A stretch of DNA of 64,000 nt from Owenia fusiformis (Eukaryota; Annelida; Polychaeta; Sabellida; Oweniidae), in assembly GCA_903813345.2 (NCBI GenBank), contig CAIIXF020000002.1:16498467-16562466 (forward strand), given 5' to 3'. This document shows positions 43,801 to 52,800 of this stretch, one piece after another. The translations under genes were made by a program, and so were the position numbers. Numbering within the stretch: position 1 is the stretch's first letter; every line of letters starts with the position of its first letter. Below the pieces are notes generated by a model. The model had not been told where the DNA came from, did not search any database, and saw only the letters and a list, made by a program, of their open reading frames with translations.

Positions 43801-46800
43801 GTACAAACATCAGGTATCAATCTAGAGAAATGTAAATTACCAGAGGGGGAAAAGACAAAATTGGTAACTTTCATCGATAAAAATAAAGATGTCTTTTCTC
43901 AAAACATGAATGAGCTAGGCTGTGCAAATAGTACATATGAGCATGTTATAAGAACAAAATCAGATAAGCCAGTCCAGCAAAGATTCTATAGGTATTCTCA
44001 AGAACAGAAAAATGAAATTGACAAGCAATGTGACCAAATGTTAGAATATGGCATAATTGAACATTCTGTGTCAGAATATGCTAGCCCTGTTGTGTTAGTG
44101 AAAAAGAAGTCAAATGAGTACAGGTTAGCAATAGACTACAGAAGGCTCAATAAAAACACAGAAGCAATTCATTACCCTCTTCCACAATTAAATGACATTA
44201 TAGATTGCATAGCGCATTCAAAAGCAACAATATTTTCAGTTTTGGACATGCATAGTGGGTTTTGGCAATTACCTCTTAGTGAAAGCTCAAAGCATAAAAC
44301 AGCATTTGTAACCCACAAGGGCAAATTTCAGTTCAACAGAATGCCTTTTGGCCTCAAAAATGCACCAATGTCATTTCAGAGGGTCATGAATGATGTTTTG
44401 AAAGGTCTTACATGGGACTTTGTGTTGGTTTACTGTGATGACATAATTGTTTTTAGTAAAGACATGAAAGAGCATTTAAACCATTTAGACCAGGTATTCA
44501 CAAGACTTAGAAAAGCAAATTTGAAGCTTAAACCCTCAAAATGTAAACTAGCACTGGAAAAGGTTGTTTATTTGGGTTTTGTCTTCATCAAAGAAGGTAT
44601 AACAGTAGACAATGAAAAGATCAAGGCAATTCTATCATACCCACAACCTACAAATGTCACAGAGGTAAGGGCATATTTGGGACTTTGTAACTTTTACCGC
44701 AGATTTGTTAAGGGTTTTAGTAACATAGTAGCCCCACTTAACAATCTTATGCGAAAAAATGTCGAGTTTGTTTGGGATGAACAATGTGAAAATGCATTTC
44801 AAGAATCAAAAATTATGTTGACTACAGAACCAGTGTTAGTATATCCTGACTTACAAAAGCCGTTCATTATATCATGTGACGCTTCAGGTACAGCTATTGG
44901 TTACATATTAGGTCAAATAGACGAACAAGGGAGAGAGAGAGCAGTTAGCTATGGAGGTAGGTCACTCTCAACAGGAGAGAGAAAGTGGTCCATTACTGAG
45001 AGAGAATGCCTTGCTTTAATTGAAGCAATCAATGAATACCACATATATATAGCAAATGCACATTTTATAGTTTACACTGATCACATCTCATTAAAGTACC
45101 TGCAATCAATTAAAGATCATACAGGTAGGCTAGGTAGGTGGTCAATCAAACTTCAAGCATATGATTTCACCATTGAGTTCAGGTGTGGCAAATCAAACTC
45201 AAATGCAGATGCATTAAGCCGGAGACCATATGAAGTAAATGAATGTAAACAAATGTGTCAACAAACCACAACAATACAAACAGAGGACTCAGGTATTACA
45301 CAAGACAACTGCACTGATGAATGGGTAGCTTATAGTATTCCAAGCCCTACTACAATGCAAACAGGTAATATAGGGTCAGAAGGTCAAAATGTTAAGTGTC
45401 CAATAAGTGAATCAAAACAACAAACAGGTATGTGTAGTGACCTAAGTGCCCTAAGTTCAATATGTGAAATTACTCAATCATCAAATGAGGTGTTTCAAAA
45501 TAAACAAAGACAAGATCCTCAGCTGCAAATGTACATAAAGTATTTAGAGCAGGATGAGTTACCAGACAAAGAGAACTTAGCAAGAAAGGTAATACTTGAA
45601 AGTCAGGATTTTCTTATCAAAGATGGTATTCTATATCATATGTATTATCCAAGGGGAAAAGGTCATAAATCAGACAGAGTTGTAATACAATTAGCAATAC
45701 CACAACAATTGAGAGAGGATGTTCTACAGTGTTATCATGACTCCTTAATGGGAGGGCATCAAGGTCAAGATAGGACATACAACACAATCAGGTACAAATA
45801 TTACTGGCCAAAAATGTATTCTGACATAGAGAAATATGTAAAATCATGTGAAATTTGTCAACAATCAAAAAGGTATCATGGCCAGAGAGCACCCTTACAA
45901 CCATTACCAACAGGAAGTCTATTCAGTCGTGTCCACATGGATATACTAGGACCTATACACAAGGTAAATGGATTTCAGTACATTCTTTTGATTGTAGACT
46001 CATTTTCGAAGTGGCCAGAAGCGGTAGCCTTGAAATCTATAGAGGCAACAGAGGTAGCCAGGGTATTGTTTACAGAATTCATATGTAGATATGGTTCCAT
46101 GAAGACTTTAATTACAGATAGAGGCCAGAATTTCATGTCAAAAGTTATTCAAGAATTGTGTAGAATGTTTGGCATAGAACACAGGGCAACCTCAAGTTAT
46201 CACCCTGAGACCAATTCAAGCTGCGAAAGGATGAACAGTACAATCAATCAAGCATTTAGGTGTTTTGTTGATAAACAACAATCTAATTGGCCACAACTTC
46301 TACCAGGTATTTTAGCCTCTTATAGGTTTTCACCAGCAACTGAGTCTACTGGGTATTCCCCTTACTATTTGTTGTATGGTAAGGAACCCCTTATGCCACT
46401 AGATACTATGGTACCAGTAAGTATGGGACAAAGTACAGTCACAGACAGACTACAAGATATACAGACTAACTTAGAGGTAGCAAGGGATATAGCTAAAGAG
46501 AATCAAGAAGCTGCAAAGATAAAGACTAAAACCCAACATGATAAAAAGGCGAAACTACCACAGTTCAAGGTAGGTGATAGAGTATGGTTACATGTGCCTA
46601 AAACTCCAACAGGTTTAACACCTAAACATTGTAGAAAATATCATGGTCCATATTACATTGTAAGGGCTAATGCTAACATGACATACAAACTAATAAGGTG
46701 TAGTGATGATCGTTTATTGAGATCTTTGGTACATGCAAATAGATTGAAGCCTTATGTAGATCCAGAGACAAGACCAACAAATATACCAAGAGTTCAACAG

Positions 46801-49800
46801 GGACAGGTATTACAGGATGACAATCATATTGATCAAGGTAGTAGTAGTATTAGTGATAGTAGTAGTGAAAGTGATCAGCAGCCACCTCAGGTACAAGAAG
46901 TTGAGCGACTCTTGGCATGTGGTAAACACAATGGAAAAAAGTGTTATAAGGTGAAGTGGCGTAATGAGAAAAAGAGTACATGGGAGTATGAAGAAAATAT
47001 TCCAAGAAATTTAATAAGGGAATACCATATCACCAAAACAAACACTGGTAAAGTAAGGAAAAGGAAAACTAGATAAGAAAGCAAATCGATACATCATGCA
47101 TGCATTTAAGTCCCATATTAGTTAGTTGTTTGAGTAAGTACATGTAGGCATTATATGATGTATGATATGGTATTGTAAAGAAACTATAGCAGTTTATTGT
47201 TTGATATATTCTATGGTACAAGTATACAACACAGGTGAGGTATAAGAGATGATGCTATTAAATTAAGGTAAGGGTATCAGGTGTAAATGTAAAGATAAAA
47301 GAGTATTAAGTGAGAAATAATAAAGTAAGTGAAATGTAATAAAGCAAATGAAATGATAATAAAGCAAGTGAAAAATAAAGAGAATATCTGGTTCCAACCA
47401 AGAGGATTAAAACACAGGTCTATTTAATGTACAAGTAGATCTGCGGATCCCAGGAAGATCAAACCTTAAAGAAAAGGTTAACCTAGGACAACGTGCGACC
47501 TAGTCTGAGTTATTTTATGGCTAAAACCCCACATTACAAATGCAGTAATAAGACGTTGTTATCTGTGTATGTAATTGTGTAGCCAGTGTCTTAACGTCTA
47601 ATTAAAGGGGCAGGTAGTGGCTCACGAATGCGGCAACCCCACCTTGCTGTCATTTATACAGTAAGGTAAGTCCAAGTTCTGACATAAGCACGTAGTACAT
47701 ATAGTGTGTAGAAGCGTTAGTTAGAATAACATATGTAGTTCAAGTGAAAGTAAAACAAATGTAGTCCAAGTGAAAGTGAAAGAAATGTAGTTCAAGTGAA
47801 ATCCTAAGGAAAAAGGATAAGATATAGTGAGCCAAAATAAAAGTGTCAATATTGCATGGCCAACCCTGCTAATATTTTTAAATGTCTTAACCTGTAAACT
47901 AATAAAGTGTTAGGATTATTTACTAATATTTAGTATAGTGCCTTCTGGTAAATATAGTTACTGGGTGCAAACTACTTCCTGGGAGCTAGACACTAATTGG
48001 GACCAGTTAATTTGAGAATGACAACTTATAATAATCTTAATTGTTCAAGGTATATAATTAATTAATCCTAAATTGGATATCTATGTACAACTTAAATTGA
48101 ATTCATGGACTGCTACAGTCAGTTTACATTGTTTAAGAAGTTCAATTGCAAGGGATTATCTGCCTTACTTCTCTTATACATGTACTTCATCAATGTGAGT
48201 TTCTCATTATTATTTAAATGTGCCAGACAAAGGTCATATACCAAAGTATTATGGTACAGATAAAGTTTGCACAAACAATTATGATGTGCATCATTAACAG
48301 TGTTTATAAACAAAACTTAGTAGAAAGGTAGGATTTAGTGCAAGTTACTCTTAACTAAATATGGTTATAATAGGCCATAAAAGATTTTTTTTTCTCCTTT
48401 ACATATGATTGTAATTTTTAACTCAAGAAAATACAGGATTGGATTGTGCCAAGTTGATAAGTTTTTACTGGCAACAGAATCATACGCGTAAAATTCTGTG
48501 CCGGTGCATAATGAGTGATCAATTACCTTTGTTGGTTGTTAATTACAGTTTGGGTATTTTCACAAAGAAATTGTCCTGTTTATAATTGTTTTATTGAGTT
48601 TAATAATTATTATGGTAGTTTATGATGATTTTAGTTAGATAAACAGTATGTAAATTGTAAAGTAGAGTATACAAATAGGTGTTTAAAAAAAATATATATA
48701 TATATGCGACCACTCTGAACACTAAATTGCTTAAAATAAGAATTACTAGCAGACAATTTGAAAGTTGGTAGACTTATGGCCTCGAAAATTTATGGAGGAG
48801 TTATTAATCTTCTAATATGATGAATTTCTTGATTAATGAAAATGATGCTGAATTATATTAACTCTGATAATGCTACAATTATAAATAATTTGACTTTACT
48901 TCAGGAAGGAAAGACAATATGACACGTCCTCATCTCCAGGCGATGACATCAACATTGGACGTTGATATAATATTTCTACATATTTTATACTTTGACAGAA
49001 TTTAACATTACAGGTTTATATTTTTATTTGGACTGATTAAACGGAGTGATTTTCATTTAGAATGCGGGACGCATTCTTTGGAGGGGAAGCAAATGTAACG
49101 GAGTGATTTTCATGTTGTATTTTATAATTAATATCTTATACTTTTACTTTGTTTTTACTTTGTAAATTAATTAATGGAAACATGATACAAAAAGCATTTA
49201 GATAAACAACAGGTCATATAGTACACCTGGGATATCTCTGGTCAGTTTCTCACATTAAATATGCAATCATTACAATTGTTCAGAGCATCTTCAGACTTAC
49301 AAATGTTTCTTTAATTTACATTTAATTTACATTTCTATATCTTGGATTCTAATTAGGATTTGAAGCAGTCTTCCTATTGTTAAACTTTTTACATAACAGA
49401 TTTGAAGTGATCATGTGATGTCTGGTTTTGAAGAATATACTATATGCCATGTGAGATTTGGGACACTTTCGGCCTAGACTTCAAAAAGACATAACTAGAT
49501 TTAGCAGTAGCTTAGAAGTGAAAACAAGTGAAATAAATAAAAGATAGAAATTAAAACATCACACTTTTGTGTACAATTAATATAAAGAAAGCCCGGTCAT
49601 ACTTACTTGAAATAGTGACCCAAGCTAAAACTGGTTTTGAACATCAATCACTGAACAAACTTTATTCAAACATTGTTAAAGTGTGTTTTACAAGTTAAAG
49701 AGACCTTGATATGCCAGTCGTGCATACCTAGAAGAAATTTATCTACTTTAAGGCAAAAGAACAGTTAATACTAAATAGTTCTGAAATATATTCTGGTTTT

Positions 49801-52800
49801 GTATAACTTAGGAGGCAAACAGGATTTCATCCCGGAATTATTATAAAAGCAAGTAAGTTATTAAATACATACACAAATATACATTTTGTTAAAGTAAGAT
49901 GGACATAAACCAAAACTGTTTTATCGTGTTGAATTTAAACAATTTTGGACCTCTGTTTATTCTTATATACATGTATACTGTTACTGTAGTAGTTTTCATC
50001 AGGAATTACCATATTTCCTTTGTGTCATCGTCCATGTCATGGAAAAGTGGGCCCACCACCGTGCATGATGTAGGAATGCACACTTATCAGATACAATTAC
50101 ATGTCAGTTATTTCAGAAACAACCATGATGTGTCATATCTTTCCTGATCTACCAATTTCCTTCTTCCCCGTCGCTAGACTAAGGCCATTGGTTGTTAATA
50201 TTTGGTTCTGGCTTGTGATAACATAATTAGAATATACAGTGCTGGTGCCTCTCTTAGATAGGAATATTGGAATTGTTAGTTTTTGTGGCCTTAAATGTTG
50301 ATTTTATTGGTTAAGTATTGTAAGAGGATGTGTCAGTTTAGATAGTCATTTTTATAAAACGGCAGAATGGATAAGTTGTTCATAGAGAACTATTTTTGGT
50401 AAATTTAATGGTATGATATTATATTGTTTTATTAATTTTCATGTTTTATCATTTACTTCTACAGTTTCACAATGTTATATATATTGATTCATGTCATGCA
50501 TATTTGCAATATACAGAGTATGTAAAAGTACATTTTATACAAAATTGTCAGAATACTTCAAATTTAGTATTTACGTTCTAGTTAAATATAAGCACAGACT
50601 TATAGAGAAGGCTTCAGTATATCTCTTGTAGTGTGAAATATTGATGCATGGATTTTTAAACATAGCTAATTTTAAATTATTTGTCTATTTTTAGGTACCC
50701 CACTGACTCCTATCTCTCACACAGAAAGATCCCGAGACAAGGATTTGGTGGCAACTACAAGCGCAACAACAGTGACGGGTTAAACTCCCCCACAACACCT
50801 ACGTCACCCTCTATGACATCATCAAATGTGACGCAGTACACTTCAGCTACATCACAAAATACCACAGCTTCCTCAGAAATGAGGTCACTCGGAATGGATA
50901 TTACGACAAGAAAAAGTGCCGCAACTTTGATGAATACATCACCGACAAGCTCAACCAATCATGGGCAGTCCCAACCGTATAATAAACTTTCAGCACGGGT
51001 TTATATCGATCAATTGCCAAACAATAATGGACATCATATGACTACACAGCATAATAAAGTCAGACCCCCAAGCATGGAGGCTGGGGTGGTAGAGCCAAAA
51101 CGGGCCCCTGTTAGTGCTCATGTAAAGAACTTTCAGATCAAAGCTGAGGAATCGAAATTGACCCCCAACAAACAAGGAGACAAAGCATCGCTTATTGGCA
51201 GGACTAATATTATTAACATTGCAGAGAAATTTGGAGGTAGTAGAGAGAATATACGTCGCTCAAATGAGAATTTGTTGAATATAAGTGGTGGATCATCAAG
51301 TGAGAATCTAACCAAGGACTCACACGCTGTCACCAAATCTACAAGTAAGGAAGATTTGGTAAGACAGTCCCATGAACGTTCATCATCACATGATACGACT
51401 CCTATGCGACGTCAACAGGGTTCAATGGACCTTAGTATGTCACAAGAGATCACACCCATGAAACGTCAACAGGCTACCATAGATTTAAACAAGCCCAATG
51501 ATAGCTTAATAATAAACACTCCCTCCCCTAAACGAAATCAGGATTCATCTACAAGTTTCGATGAAACTCCGTCACCAAATCAACATGTTAGGAACAATAG
51601 CTATGAATCACCTTTGCAGTCTCGACTTTATGAACATTATGAAGGAAAGCCGGACTCATTGAAGACATACCAGGATCAGAATGAGGCTGAGAGCTCTCCA
51701 GTAGAGGAGATTGTCAAAAGCTCTCCAGTGAAAGAGCTACAAAGCTCTCCTGTAAAAGAGGTGCATATACCTAAGAGCTCTCCTGTAAAAACATTGTCCA
51801 AATTCTCTCCTGTTTTGGAGGATAAAATCCAGATCAGTCATAAAAAGGACGCTAGTTACGACAGTGTTTGCAGTACAACTAGTGATGGAAGTATAAAACA
51901 CAGTCGGCAACGATCTCGTGATGAAATCGAATGTGATGAGGAAATATTGAATCTAGCCAATCAAATTAAGGTAAAAGATCGTAGAGTGTCCGCAATCGTT
52001 GCCCCAACCCAGGAACTGCGTATGACTACAGATTATGTTGGTGGATTATTTGATATTGATGTTGATCCACTAAGGATAAACTCGAAGAGTCCTGATAAAT
52101 CTAGTTCACCAATAAGACGAGATAGTCAAGAATCCAGCAGTCGCTCATTTGATGGTGCTAACAGGTGAGTTAGATGCTCCATGTGAATATATTCAGAGAT
52201 GTAATTTACACCCACTTGAACATTAGAATATTGTGAAAAAGTGATATACCTTCTCGAGTCTGTACATATATTGTATTTTTATTATCCCCACATGAAATGC
52301 ATAGTACTGTAGTATTGCATCTCTATATTCTCACTAAAATCTTGGTCTTCCTTATTTCCTATTTCTCGAGCAATTTTATTCTGTCTAGTTCTTTAGATAT
52401 GTCTATCTATTCATCATTTAATAAATATTGTAATTGATGTTTTCCAGGAGCGACTCTAGCCTTTCTCCCTATCTGTCAGCCCCTGAGGCTACTCGTGATG
52501 AGACCATCTCACGGGATGCTGTCGACAGCTACGCGGCAGATACACTGGAAAAACAAAAGGTAAGAATTGTATTCTTTCAACTAAATTGGACACATTACAT
52601 TTATTCAACAAATGGGTTACAAGTGTGAAACATTGTGTACAATTCACACTTGAATAATAGCATAAGATGTTTTAGCAGTTCTACAATATTGATTGATTAA
52701 ATGTGGAATGGTGAGAAATCTTATTTGACCCCACCTCTATTGCTTCATTCTAACGTTAGAGGAAACTTGCACCAACATAAAATCTAAAAATCACAATGAC

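Larger units (their letters stand above)
41765..49599 (+). mobile_element. Full-length Ty3/gypsy-type LTR retrotransposon with chromodomain
   Basis: About 7.8 kb, inserted in a Shroom intron in the host-gene orientation. In order: 5' LTR, short leader with a TGG-starting primer-binding site, gag with two CCHC knuckles, pol with protease, reverse transcriptase, RNase H, integrase and chromodomain, about 2 kb without an open frame, polypurine tract, 3' LTR. The Pol order (RT before integrase) and a C-terminal chromodomain place it with Ty3/gypsy chromodomain-bearing elements. No env-like frame is seen. The LTRs look identical and the only interruption is the UGA between gag and pol, so the copy appears young. 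Confidence 0.95.

Noticed and set aside
47077-49079. Possible env gene of the retrotransposon
   Set aside because: No frame of useful length on either strand, no signal peptide or membrane segment.
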